DNA from: Streptomyces sp. 840.1
Lineage (GTDB): Bacteria > Actinomycetota > Actinomycetes > Streptomycetales > Streptomycetaceae
Length of the DNA: 64,000 nucleotides
NCBI RefSeq assembly: GCF_003751445.1
Contig: NZ_RJUU01000001.1
Span: 3,167,001-3,231,000 of the forward strand
Direction: 5' to 3'
The position numbers were made by a program, and so were the translations under genes. Below the pieces are notes generated by a model. The model was not told where the DNA came from, searched no databases, and saw only the letters and a list, made by a program, of their open reading frames with translations. Shown piece after piece: positions 37,735-45,894 of this stretch (the stretch's first letter is position 1; each line of letters starts with the position of its first letter).

Positions 37735-39063
37735 ATGACCGCAACGGGGGCAGACCGGGAAGCGGCGGGACCGACCACCCGCGGCTACTGGTGGTGGGAA
37801 CGGCGACGGAGTGTCGCACTGGATGTGGGACTGGCGCTGTTCTCGGCGCTGGAATGTGCGTTGGAAGGGGTGGAATTCGCGGGGGACACCGGGCTGCCGG
37901 TGGCCCTGGGGGTGGTTTTCGGGTTCTTCGCGGGGGCCGTGCTGCTGGTGCGCCGGCGGTGGCCGATCGCCGTGGTGCTGGTGTCCGTCGCGACGACACC
38001 GGCCGAGATGGGCTTCCTGATGGGCCTGGTCGGCCTGTACACGCTGGCCGCGTCCGACGTGCCGCGGCGGATCACCGTGGTGCTCATGAGCATGTCGCTG
38101 GTGGGCACGTTCATCGTCACCTACGTACGGCTGCGGCAGGGCGTCTCGGCCAGCGCCGACTTCGGGCCGGGCGACTGGTACGTCCCGATGCTCTCCCTCT
38201 TCATGGCGGTGGGGCTCACCGCGCCGCCCGTGCTGTTCGGCCTCTACATAGGGGCCAGGCGCCGGCTGATGGAGAGCCTGCGGGAGCGGGCGGACTCGCT
38301 GGAGCGGGAGCTGTCGCTGCTCGCGGACCGGGCCGAGGAGCGGGCCGAGTGGGCGCGTACGGAGGAACGGACCCGGATCGCCCGCGAGATGCACGACGTG
38401 GTCGCCCACCGGGTGAGCCTGATGGTGGTCCACGCCGCGGCGCTCCAGGCCGTCGCGCCCAAGGACCCGGCGAAGGCGGTGCGCAACGCGGCGCTGGTCG
38501 GTGACATGGGGCGCCAGGCGCTGACCGAGCTGCGCGAGATGCTCGGGGTGCTGCGCACCGGGGAGCCGATGGTGGCGCGGGTGACGAAGGTGCCGCTGGC
38601 CTCGGTCGGCCGGGTCGCCGTGGTCGCCACGGAGGACGGGCCCCGGCTGCACGAGGTGGAGACGCTGGTGGGGGAGTCGCGGGCGGCGGGGATGACGGTC
38701 GAGCTCTCGGTGGAGGGCGAGACGCGTCCGTACCCGCCCGAGGTCGAGCAGACGGCGTACCGGGTCGTGCAGGAGGCCCTCACCAACGTGCACAAGCACG
38801 CGGCCGGGGCGAAGACGTGGGTGCGGCTGGCGCACCGGGGCGCGGAGGTCGCCATGCAGGTGGAGAACGGCCCCTCGGACTCGGCCACGGCGGACGCCGG
38901 GCTGCCCAGCGGCGGCAACGGGCTGGTGGGCATGCGCGAGCGGGTGCTCGGTCTGGGCGGGGTCTTCGTCTCCGGGCCGACGGACGCGGGCGGCTTCCGG
39001 GTGTCGGCGGTGCTGCCGCGCGCCGGGGCGCCGGCGGCGGACTCCGGCCCGCCCGGGGTCTGA
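37735..39063 (+). CDS. Orphan sensor histidine kinase (NarL-type partner class)
   Basis: The product (442 aa) has about four to six transmembrane helices in residues 25-175 and little extracellular loop. A coiled segment (RERADSLERELSLLADRAEERAEW) and a HisKA_3 dimerisation domain follow, with the phospho-accepting histidine in REMHDVVAHR (His220). The HATPase domain has EALTNVHKHA (N-box) and NGLVGMRERV (G-box). This class pairs with LuxR-type regulators, but no regulator gene is adjacent: downstream genes are on the other strand. The two orphan regulators at 12 and 19 kb are only theoretical partners. Confidence 0.91.
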   Translation: MTATGADREAAGPTTRGYWWWERRRSVALDVGLALFSALECALEGVEFAGDTGLPVALGVVFGFFAGAVLLVRRRWPIAVVLVSVATTPAEMGFLMGLVGLYTLAASDVPRRITVVLMSMSLVGTFIVTYVRLRQGVSASADFGPGDWYVPMLSLFMAVGLTAPPVLFGLYIGARRRLMESLRERADSLERELSLLADRAEERAEWARTEERTRIAREMHDVVAHRVSLMVVHAAALQAVAPKDPAKAVRNAALVGDMGRQALTELREMLGVLRTGEPMVARVTKVPLASVGRVAVVATEDGPRLHEVETLVGESRAAGMTVELSVEGETRPYPPEVEQTAYRVVQEALTNVHKHAAGAKTWVRLAHRGAEVAMQVENGPSDSATADAGLPSGGNGLVGMRERVLGLGGVFVSGPTDAGGFRVSAVLPRAGAPAADSGPPGV

Positions 39064-39074
39064 GGAGTCCGAGG

Positions 39075-39098
39075 ACGGGCCCGCCGGAACGGGCCCGT
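39075..39098. terminator. Short bidirectional hairpin
   Basis: ACGGGCCCG and CGGGCCCGT form a perfect 9-bp stem with a 6-base loop. It sits between the kinase stop and the convergent SUKH-3 gene end. Confidence 0.7.
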
Positions 39099-39105
39099 GC
39101 CCGGG

Positions 39106-39639
39106 TCAGGCCGAGGTGAGGCGTTCCGGCTGGGCGCCCGTGACCAGCGTGGACAGGGCCTGGTCGATGTCCGGTCCGAGGTACCAGTCGCCGGTGTGGT
39201 CGATGCTGTAGACCCGTCCCTCGGTGTCGATCGCGAGCACCGCCTGCCCGTCCCCCTCCTCACCGAGCGGGGCCACCTCGGTCTCCAGGGCGCGCCCCAG
39301 ATCCGCCAGCGTCCTGGCCAGGTGCAGCCCGCGCAGGGGGTCGATGCGTACGGTCGCCGGCGTGATCTGGCGGCCGGGCGCGGTGGGGGCGAGGTGCAGC
39401 CCGCCGAACTCGGCCCAGGCCTCCACGGCCGCCGGGAAGACGGCGTGCAGGTGGCCGGCCGGTGAGGCGTGGGAGCGCAGCGCGTCGGCCCACTCCTCGG
39501 CCTGCCGGATGTCCCAGCGGCCGGGCTGCCAGCCGGCGGTGCGCAGGGCGGCGTCGACGGCGACGGGGAAGCGGGTGGACGTCTGGCGGTCGTGGTTCGC
39601 CGGGCCCGTCTGTTCGGGGAGGTCGTGTCGGTCGGCCAT
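39106..39639 (-). CDS. SUKH-3-like immunity-type protein
   Basis: The product (177 aa) fits the SUKH superfamily fold: AVEAWAEFGGLHLAP is the usual F/W..FGG core, followed by TPATVRIDPLRGL and the C-terminal AIDTEGRVYSIDHTGDWYLGPDIDQALSTLV, typical of SUKH-3. Such proteins neutralise toxin domains or serve as recognition modules. It lies 10 bases downstream of a predicted YwqJ-type deaminase on the same strand, the usual toxin-then-immunity order. Specific partner binding is inferred. Confidence 0.8.
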   Translation of the reverse strand: MADRHDLPEQTGPANHDRQTSTRFPVAVDAALRTAGWQPGRWDIRQAEEWADALRSHASPAGHLHAVFPAAVEAWAEFGGLHLAPTAPGRQITPATVRIDPLRGLHLARTLADLGRALETEVAPLGEEGDGQAVLAIDTEGRVYSIDHTGDWYLGPDIDQALSTLVTGAQPERLTSA

Positions 39640-39649
39640 GGGGGCGCGG

Positions 39650-40183
39650 TCAGCCCTTCTCGGCGGCGGTCGCCGTTCCGGTCGTGGTGAGGTCGACGGG
39701 TCGTACGCCGAAGTGGGCGAGCATCACCGAGCAGGATCGGCAGGGCGGTGCGTAGCTGCCGTGCATGGGGTCGCCGTCCTCGCGGATGCGGCGTGCGGTG
39801 ATGCGGGCGTGCTTGAGCGCGCGACGGGCCTCGCCGTTGGTGAGGGGCTTGCGCTGGGCGCGCTTGGAGCGGCCGGTCTCGGCGGCGGTGAGGTGCCGGG
39901 AGAGCAGTATCGCTTCGGGGCAGCGGCCGGTGAAGCGTTCCCGCTGCCCGCTGGTGAGGGTGTCGAGGAAGTCCTGGACGAGGTGGTGCAGTACGGGGGG
40001 CTGGTCGCCCTTGCCCGCGGTGCAGGTGAGGGTCTCACCGCGGACGGACAGGGCTGCGGCCACGGCGGGCAGGATGCCGTCGCGGCGGTGGGTGAGGCGA
40101 GGTGCCTGGCTGGTTTCGGTGCTGCTCCAGCTGAGTCGTGGGTCCCCGGATGTGACGGTGTGTGCAGAGTGTGCGGTGTGCAT
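39650..40183 (-). CDS. YwqJ-like predicted deaminase
   Basis: The product (177 aa) carries a deaminase-type zinc motif: Cys88-Pro-Glu90 in GRCPEAILLSRHL (the C-x-E form used by the YwqJ clade) and Cys148-x-x-Cys151 in PPCRSCSVMLAHFGV. YwqJ-like deaminases occur as C-terminal toxin domains of polymorphic toxins. Here the domain stands almost alone, with no signal peptide, delivery repeat or HINT domain. It may be a domesticated or stand-alone effector, perhaps acting on nucleic acid or nucleotide. ATG at 40183 has GGAGGGA 10 bases upstream. It is the first gene of an operon with the SUKH-3 gene. Confidence 0.76.
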   Translation of the reverse strand: MHTAHSAHTVTSGDPRLSWSSTETSQAPRLTHRRDGILPAVAAALSVRGETLTCTAGKGDQPPVLHHLVQDFLDTLTSGQRERFTGRCPEAILLSRHLTAAETGRSKRAQRKPLTNGEARRALKHARITARRIREDGDPMHGSYAPPCRSCSVMLAHFGVRPVDLTTTGTATAAEKG

Positions 40184-40488
40184 GGTGCGTTGTCCCTCCC
40201 GTGCCCGCAGCGGCCGCTGCCGAATGTGCACGCCCCCCGTGTATGCGGGTGACAGCCTGCCAAATGTGTCGGGTCGTGTGAAAGCTGGGTCGGGAAAAGG
40301 TGTGTGCGTGTCGCCCGATGGTGGCGTGACCGTCGCTCATCCGGCACCGCGTTGTGACGGTTCGTGACGGAAGTGGCCGGGTGCCGGTGGGGCGGGACCC
40401 GGCCTTGCGGCACCGCATAGGCTGTGGCTGGACCGCCCCCATGGGCAGGTCGGTCCTCATCAGCCAGACGCAGCAGGGGGCAACCGCC
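40184..40488. other. Divergent intergenic region between the two toxin/immunity-type operons
   Basis: These 305 bases separate the leftward deaminase/SUKH-3 pair from the rightward WHH-SUKH gene. They should hold both promoters. Apart from G-rich ribosome-binding sites at both ends I see no convincing palindrome or gene. Confidence 0.6.
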
Positions 40489-41466
40489 ATGACGACAGGT
40501 CGGCTCGGGCAGCAAGCCGCGCCACCGAACGGGGCCTACGCCGGGCAGCTCGTGCACTTCCCGGATCCTGTCCGGGCGTCCCGCCACCCCAGAGGTGTGC
40601 GCATGGACGGGAACGGCTGTCCGGAGTTCGGGCCGTACGCGCGCGCCGCCGCGGAGATCGCCGAACCCCCGCAGGGTTTCGGCGTCGACGAACTGCGGCT
40701 CACGGACTACGTGTCGGCGAACGCGGCGCTGGCGGCCACCGGCCATGAGCTGTGGGACACGATTCCGGCGGTGGCCACCCCGCACGGCTGGACCTGGCAC
40801 CACGTGCCGGGCGGCCGGCGGATGGAGCTGGTCCCGGTCGAGGTGAAGGCGCTGCTGCGGCATCACGGCGGGCTGGCGACGACCGCGGTGGACCAGAACA
40901 AGAGGGGTACGCGGCCGCTGCAGGAGACCAGGCCCGCGCACTTCCGGCTCCCGAAGGGGGCCGTGGCGGTGAGCGAGCAGCAGATTCAGGGCGTCGAGGA
41001 GGATCTCGGCTACCGGCTGCCGGGCGCCTACCGTTCGTTCCTGAAGGCTGCCGGTGGCTCGGCCCCGGTGGGTGCGGCGCTCGACGCGGAGTTGGGGCTG
41101 CTGGTCGACCAGCCGTTCTTCACGGTGCGGGACGAGGCCGCCGTGAACGACCTGGTCTACGTGAACAAGTGCCTGCGGGACCATCTGACCAAGGACTACC
41201 TGGGCGTCGGTTTCGTCCAGGGCGGCATCCTCGCGGTGAAGGTCCGCGGCCAGGGCATCGGTTCGGTCTGGTTCTGCGCGTACGACGACGCGCGGGACCA
41301 GGACGGCTGGAGCGTCCAGGAGCGGGTGGACCGGCTGCTGCTGCCGTGCGGTGCGGACTTCGATGCCTTTCTGCAGCGTCTCGCGGGCAATCCGCCGGAG
41401 CTGGAGACGGTGGCGAACCTGATGGTGGACGGCGGCTTCGCGCGCGCTGTCCCGGTGGAGGGGTGA
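40489..41466 (+). CDS. WHH-type nuclease domain fused to an SMI1/KNR4 (SUKH) domain
   Basis: The product (325 aa) joins two domains usually found as toxin and antidote. The N-terminal half (about 45-135) has a WHH-type HNH/EndoVII nuclease motif, GWTWHHVPGGRRMELVP with Trp103-His104-His105, then VKALLRHHGG. The C-terminal half (about 165-310) is an SMI1/KNR4-type SUKH domain (VEEDLGYRLPGAYRSFLKAAGG, then VWFCAYDDARDQDGWSV). Having both on one chain suggests a self-inhibited nuclease or a decoy. ATG at 40489 follows AGGGGG by about 9 bases. The next gene starts 5 bases after the stop. Confidence 0.8.
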   Translation: MTTGRLGQQAAPPNGAYAGQLVHFPDPVRASRHPRGVRMDGNGCPEFGPYARAAAEIAEPPQGFGVDELRLTDYVSANAALAATGHELWDTIPAVATPHGWTWHHVPGGRRMELVPVEVKALLRHHGGLATTAVDQNKRGTRPLQETRPAHFRLPKGAVAVSEQQIQGVEEDLGYRLPGAYRSFLKAAGGSAPVGAALDAELGLLVDQPFFTVRDEAAVNDLVYVNKCLRDHLTKDYLGVGFVQGGILAVKVRGQGIGSVWFCAYDDARDQDGWSVQERVDRLLLPCGADFDAFLQRLAGNPPELETVANLMVDGGFARAVPVEG

Positions 41467-41471
41467 GCGCG

Positions 41472-44027
41472 ATGGTGACCTTTGCGCAGGCGCAGGAGCG
41501 CGCGGACGAGTGGGTCAACGGCGACGTTCCGGGCTATCAGCACCGTGAGGTGCGGGTGCGTGAGTTCGAGCTGGGTTTCGTGGTGTGGGCCGAGGACCGG
41601 GCGAACGGTCCCGTGTCGGACGGCGGCCGGCAGCGGCTGGTGATCGCCCGGGACAGCGGTGAGGCGACGCTGTGGCCCGGCCTGCCGGTCGGCGAGGTGA
41701 TCCGGCGGTACGAGGAGGAGTACGGCGCCACGGACGTGGCGCAGGCCGCCCCGGAGCCGCCGCAGCGCATCGATCTGAATCAGACGTCGTTCCTGTTGAG
41801 CCCGCCGGAGTGGCTCCAGGACGCGGCGGACAAGCTCGGCATTCCCGACCGGCGTGCGGAAGGTGCCGGGGACCGGGTGGAGCCGCAGGCGGCCGCCCCC
41901 GCGCCTCCTTCCCCTTCTGCTCCGACGCCCGCTCCTTCTCCTTCTGCCGCTCCCTCCCCTTCTTCTCCGTCGGACGGGCGGGGCGCGTACGAGCCCACCG
42001 CGTATTCGGGGGTTCCGGCGTCCTCGCCGCAGCCGCCGGTGGGGGCCACCCCATGGGCCGGGACCGATACCAACGCCGGGTCCGACGAGGGGGAGGTGGC
42101 GCTGCCCGCCACGGTGTTCGCGCCGCCGCTCTCGGGTGCGGACGACGAGGAGGAGCCGCCCAGGGTGGTGTCGGCCGAGGCGCCGACCGCGCTGATGTCC
42201 GGGGGCAGCCGGCTGCCCCGGACGGCGATCGTGCCCGGTCTCGACCCGCAGAGCTCCGCGCCCCAGGGGCCTGGCGCTCCGGGCGCTCCCCGTACTCCGG
42301 GTGTGCCCGGCGTGCCCGGTGCGGCGGACATCTCGCAGGAGGCGACCAGCAAGGCGGCCGTCTCGCCGCGCGGTGCGCGCGGTGGGGGTTCGACGACCCC
42401 GCCGCCGCCCGGTGCCCCCGGTGTTCCGGGTGCGCAGTTTCCGCCGCCCTCGGGACCGGGTGCGCCCGGCGCCCCGGCGGGCGGGTACATGCCGACGCAG
42501 CTCGCGCCGCAGCAGGGCCCGCCCGGTGCTCCGCAGCCTCCCGGCCCTCCCGGCCCGCCCGCTCCGCCCGGGGCGACGCCGCCGCCCGGCGGTGACGTGC
42601 ATCAGGCGGCCACGATGTTCGCGTCCCCGGGACAGGTGGGTCCGCCGGTCCCGCAGCCGCCGGGTCCGCCCGGCGTTCCCGGCGCGCCGCAGCCCCCCGG
42701 CCCGCCCGGTCCTCCTGGTGCGACGCCGCCGCCCGGTGCCGGTGCGCATCACGCGGCGACGATGCTCGCGGGCCCGGCGCAGATGGGCCCGCCCGGTGCT
42801 CCGCAGCCGCCCGGTCCGCCCGGTGCGCCCGGTCCGCCCGGTCCTCCTGGTGCGACGCCGCCGCCCGGTGCCGGTGTGCACCACGCGGCGACGATGCTGG
42901 CGGGTCCGGCGCAGATGGGCCCGTCCGCTCCGCGGCCGCCGGGTCCGCCCGGTCCGCCCGGCGGTTCGATGGGGGGCGTCCCCGGCCAGCTCCCGCCGCC
43001 CGGTCACACCCCGCCGCCGGCGGCGTACGGGTATCCGCAGGCGCCGGCCGGGCAGCCGACCGTGGGCCCCGGCTACCAGGCCGTGCTTCGCTACCGGGGT
43101 CCGGACGGCAGCGAGCAGCAGCTGATCCGCCGGTCGGCACCGGGCACCCCGCACCCGGAGTGGCAGATGCTGCACGAGCTGCGGGCGATGAACGTACCGC
43201 CGCAGCAGGTCATCGAGCTGCACACGGAGCTGGAGTCCTGTGAGCTGCCCGGTGGTTACTGTGCCCGGATGATCCGGGAGACCTGGCCGCAGGTGCGGAT
43301 CACGAGCGTCGCCCCGTACGGCACCGATCACGCGAGCCGGCAGCAGGGCATGCAGCATCTGCTCACCCATCAGGGCGAGCTGCACCAGGTCGCGGACGGT
43401 CCGGCGCGGCCGGCGCCGGTCCGGGCGCCGTTGCCGCAGCTGCCGCCGGCGATGCCGGTGCCGCCGGAGGCCGTGGCGGAGGAGCTGCTGCAGACCTTCG
43501 GCCCGCAGGGGGTGCTGCGCTTCGATCAGCGTGCGGTGTCCCGGCAGGGGGTGCCCGAGGTCGTGGCACGGACCCTGGTCTGGGCGGGGCTGCCCGCCGA
43601 CTTCGGGCCGTTCTTCTGGGCGCAGCCGGGTCAGCCCGTGGTGCCGACGCTGGCCGAGCTGGCCGCGCAGCGTCAGGTGCAGCCCGCGTCCGACGCGGGC
43701 TCGTACCTCGTGATGGGTTCGGACTTCGGCCGGGCGATCTGTGTGCAGTACGGGACGGCGAACATCGTGGCCGTGCCGGTGGAGGCGGGGCCCGGCGGTC
43801 AGTCGGTCGCGCCGCAGTTCGTGAACACCGGGCTGCCGGAGTTCACCCGGTCGCTGGCCCTGCTGGGCCGGATGTGGCGGCTGCGGTACGGGCTCAATCC
43901 GGAGCAGGCCGGCCGGTGGACGGTCGACTTCCAGGCGCAGCTCGTCGCACTGGACCCGGCGGCGCTCGCGTCGCCGGAGAGCTGGTGGTCGGTGCTGCTG
44001 GAGCAGATGTGGGACGGCTTGATCTGA
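41472..44027 (+). CDS. Multidomain protein: Imm35-like, collagen-like linker, deaminase-like, SUKH-4-like
   Basis: The product (851 aa) has four regions. Residues 1-85 resemble an Imm35/YrhB-type domain (FAQAQERADEWVNGD, LVIARDSGEATLWPGLP). About 100-530 is a Pro/Gly/Ala-rich, collagen-like stretch. About 533-640 resembles the XOO_2897-type deaminase: HPEWQMLHEL (His561, Glu563) and CELPGGYC (Cys590, Cys597) supply the expected zinc ligands and catalytic Glu. About 665-851 resembles a SUKH-4 domain (VVARTLVWAGLPADFGPFF, NTGLPEFTRSLALLGRMW). No signal peptide or membrane helix is seen, so it is probably cytoplasmic. ATG at 41472 has GGAGGGG 8 bases upstream; GTG at 41463, overlapping the previous stop, is an alternative. 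Confidence 0.78.
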   Translation: MVTFAQAQERADEWVNGDVPGYQHREVRVREFELGFVVWAEDRANGPVSDGGRQRLVIARDSGEATLWPGLPVGEVIRRYEEEYGATDVAQAAPEPPQRIDLNQTSFLLSPPEWLQDAADKLGIPDRRAEGAGDRVEPQAAAPAPPSPSAPTPAPSPSAAPSPSSPSDGRGAYEPTAYSGVPASSPQPPVGATPWAGTDTNAGSDEGEVALPATVFAPPLSGADDEEEPPRVVSAEAPTALMSGGSRLPRTAIVPGLDPQSSAPQGPGAPGAPRTPGVPGVPGAADISQEATSKAAVSPRGARGGGSTTPPPPGAPGVPGAQFPPPSGPGAPGAPAGGYMPTQLAPQQGPPGAPQPPGPPGPPAPPGATPPPGGDVHQAATMFASPGQVGPPVPQPPGPPGVPGAPQPPGPPGPPGATPPPGAGAHHAATMLAGPAQMGPPGAPQPPGPPGAPGPPGPPGATPPPGAGVHHAATMLAGPAQMGPSAPRPPGPPGPPGGSMGGVPGQLPPPGHTPPPAAYGYPQAPAGQPTVGPGYQAVLRYRGPDGSEQQLIRRSAPGTPHPEWQMLHELRAMNVPPQQVIELHTELESCELPGGYCARMIRETWPQVRITSVAPYGTDHASRQQGMQHLLTHQGELHQVADGPARPAPVRAPLPQLPPAMPVPPEAVAEELLQTFGPQGVLRFDQRAVSRQGVPEVVARTLVWAGLPADFGPFFWAQPGQPVVPTLAELAAQRQVQPASDAGSYLVMGSDFGRAICVQYGTANIVAVPVEAGPGGQSVAPQFVNTGLPEFTRSLALLGRMWRLRYGLNPEQAGRWTVDFQAQLVALDPAALASPESWWSVLLEQMWDGLI
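42570..42965 (+). repeat. Three tandem coding repeats in the collagen-like region
   Basis: Copies start at 42570, 42717 and 42849 (147, 132 and about 117 bases). Each encodes GATPPPG, then xHHAATMxAxPxQxGP, then a Pro/Gly run of PPGPPGxPG type. Copies 2 and 3 share AATMLAGPAQMGP exactly. They arose by in-frame duplication within the linker and are prone to length change by recombination. Confidence 0.8.
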
Positions 44028-44055
44028 TCGTCGAACATCCGTAGTGCGTCATGGG

Positions 44056-44106
44056 GCGTGGTGCCCCGCTCCCGGCAGGATCCCTGCTGGGAGCGGGACA
44101 CCACGC
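44056..44106 (+). terminator. Large hairpin terminator after the immunity-type operon
   Basis: GCGTGGTG-C-CCCGCTCCC pairs with GGGAGCGGG-AC-ACCACGC, with CAGG/CCTG pairing inside. This stem of about 18 bp lies 28 bases after the stop of the four-region gene. Confidence 0.8.
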
Positions 44107-44237
44107 CTTCGTCGTCTGTGATGCCCATCGCTTCCGTCCGGAAAGCGTCGAAAGGATTCCGACTTCTCAGCCAATTGCCGCATCCTTGACCTATTGCTCG
44201 ATGGTCGGGCCCGGAGAGTCGGAAAGAGGCGTCAAGG

Positions 44238-45131
44238 ATGAGTTCTGCACCGGTGTCCGCGCACGGTTTCGTCGGCGTGCGCGGACGTGGCTACCGTCCG
44301 GAGCAGGTGGACCGCATGGTGGCGGAGCTGTCCGCCGAGCGGGACGGGGCCCAGGAGCAGGTGGCGCGGCTGACGGCGCTGGCGGAGGCGCTCATCGCGG
44401 AGTCCGCCCGGCTGGACGAGGCCGTCGCCGCGCTGGCGCCGCAGGACTACGCGTCGCTGGGCGAGCGGGCGCAGCAGATCCTGGCGCTCGCCGAGGGCGA
44501 GGCGGAGACGGTGCGGGGGGCCGCGCTGGAGGAATCGCACTCCTCGTGGGACGCGGCGGACGCGGCGGCGCGGGCCCTGCGCGAGTCGGCCCGTGCGGAC
44601 GCGGAGGCGATGCGGGCGGCCGCGGTGGAGTACGCGGAGCGGGTGATCACGCAGGCGGAGGGTGCGGCCGGTGAGGCGCTCGCGGCGGCCCGGCTGGAGG
44701 CGGCGGGGGTGCGCGAGGAGGCGGATGCCGCGATGGAGGCGACCCGCAGCCGGACGGCCAGTGTGCTGGCGCATCAGGAGCAGGAGCACGCGGAGCGGTG
44801 GAAGGCGGCCGGGCAGGAGCTCGCGGACGCCGAGGCGGAGCAGTCGGCGCGGCACACGGAGCTGACCGGGCGGGCGGACGCCGTGCTTTCCGAGGCGCGG
44901 CGGGCGCTGGCCGAGGAGGAGGAGGCCGCGAGGCACGGTCAGGAGGACGCCGAGGCCCGGGGCGCCGAGCTGGTCGCGGCCGCCCGGGTCCGCGCGGAGC
45001 GGGTGGCGCGGGAGACGGAGCGGGTGCTGCGCGAGCACGAGGAGGGCCGCGAGGAGGTGCAGGCGCACATGGCGCACGTACGTAATTCGCTGGCGGCGCT
45101 CACCGGGCGGGTGACCCCGGCGGGGGACTGA
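44238..45131 (+). CDS. DivIVA/Scy-type coiled-coil protein ('cellulose-binding protein' annotation group)
   Basis: The protein (297 aa) is almost entirely helical and rich in Ala, Glu and Arg. A short N-terminal element (HGFVGVRGRGYRPEQVDRMVAEL) matches the DivIVA-like start found in Streptomyces cytoskeletal coiled-coil proteins. Long heptad-rich helices run from about residue 30 to 285. It probably acts as an intracellular scaffold, perhaps in polar growth; the cellulose-binding label often given to relatives is historical. The start ATG has only weak Shine-Dalgarno-like sequence (CAAGG) upstream. Confidence 0.8.
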   Translation: MSSAPVSAHGFVGVRGRGYRPEQVDRMVAELSAERDGAQEQVARLTALAEALIAESARLDEAVAALAPQDYASLGERAQQILALAEGEAETVRGAALEESHSSWDAADAAARALRESARADAEAMRAAAVEYAERVITQAEGAAGEALAAARLEAAGVREEADAAMEATRSRTASVLAHQEQEHAERWKAAGQELADAEAEQSARHTELTGRADAVLSEARRALAEEEEAARHGQEDAEARGAELVAAARVRAERVARETERVLREHEEGREEVQAHMAHVRNSLAALTGRVTPAGD

Positions 45132-45156
45132 GGGGCTTTGCTCGGGCCGGGCCCGT

Positions 45157-45612
45157 TCAGGGGCGCGGCCAGGGCTGTTTGGAGAGGTTCTCGATACCGC
45201 TGTTGAAGCGTTTGAGGTAGCCGGCGAAGGCCGCGATGTCCTCGTCCGGCCAGTCGTCCATGATCTGGTCCAGGGCGCGTACGACCCGTTCGCGCTCCTG
45301 GTCCAGGAGGGCGGCGCCCTTGTCGGTGATCCGGAATTTGCGGGCCATGCCGCCGTCGGGGTCGGCGATGCGTTCGGCCAGTCCGGCGCGGGTGGCCGCC
45401 GCGGTCTGGCGGTTGAGGGTCGATGTGTCGAGGCCGAAGGCCTCGCTCAGTTCGCCGTTGGACATGGGGCCCTGGATCCGGATGCGGCTCAGCAGGATGT
45501 AGGCGCTGCGCTCCATGAGGGCGTATTTGTGCCGTCCGCCCCGGTGGTGGGCGAGGTCGTGCCGCGCGAGCAGCATCTGCTCGTACTCCACTTCGTCCGT
45601 GGGCCTGGCCAT
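45157..45612 (-). CDS. MarR family regulator of the adjacent efflux gene
   Basis: The product (151 aa) has a MarR winged helix: YALMERSAYILLSRIRIQG, MSNGELSEAFGLDTSTLNRQTAAA (recognition helix) and the wing DPDGGMARKFRITDKG. It is divergent from the MFS exporter at 45909, a classic regulator/efflux arrangement, and probably represses it until a toxic ligand binds. ATG at 45612 gives MARPTDEVEYEQM; readings starting further upstream add an unlikely basic tail. Confidence 0.9.
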   Translation of the reverse strand: MARPTDEVEYEQMLLARHDLAHHRGGRHKYALMERSAYILLSRIRIQGPMSNGELSEAFGLDTSTLNRQTAAATRAGLAERIADPDGGMARKFRITDKGAALLDQERERVVRALDQIMDDWPDEDIAAFAGYLKRFNSGIENLSKQPWPRP

Positions 45613-45754
45613 GTCGCTGCGGCCTCCTGTTCTCCTGTGCCGGGGTCGGTTCGCGGGCCGGATACAGCTCGCGCTCAAGCGGCGTGCGCTCGGATGTCGT
45701 ACGCACGAACGGTGGGCGCCGGCTCATGTTCTCATGCGGCATGCATCTAACACG

Positions 45755-45773
45755 TAGTGTGTATGACACATTA
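45755..45773. promoter_or_regulatory. Candidate MarR operator TAGTGTGT-ATG-ACACATTA
   Basis: A near-perfect palindrome (one mismatched pair, 8-bp arms, 3-base centre) in the MarR/MFS intergenic region, about 140 bases from each gene start. Its size and AT content fit MarR-family operators. Confidence 0.6.
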
Positions 45774-45804
45774 GGCATGTACGATGCACATCGTTATCAG
45801 GCGG

Positions 45805-45888
45805 ACTGTCCGGCGAACTGTCCGGCGGGCCGTCCTGCGCACAGTCCAGTGAACTGTCCGGCGAACAGCCCGGCGGACCGGACGACGA
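45805..45888. repeat. Seven imperfect 12-bp tandem repeats (ACTGTCCGGCGA) in the MFS leader
   Basis: Units start every 12 bases. Units 1, 2 and 5 read ACTGTCCGGCGA or ACTGTCCGGCGG; the others carry two to six changes, and unit 7 is the most divergent. The array ends 20 bases before the MFS start and lies in the probable 5' untranslated region. It could be slippage-derived and affect message structure or regulator binding. Confidence 0.75.
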
Positions 45889-45894
45889 CCCCCT

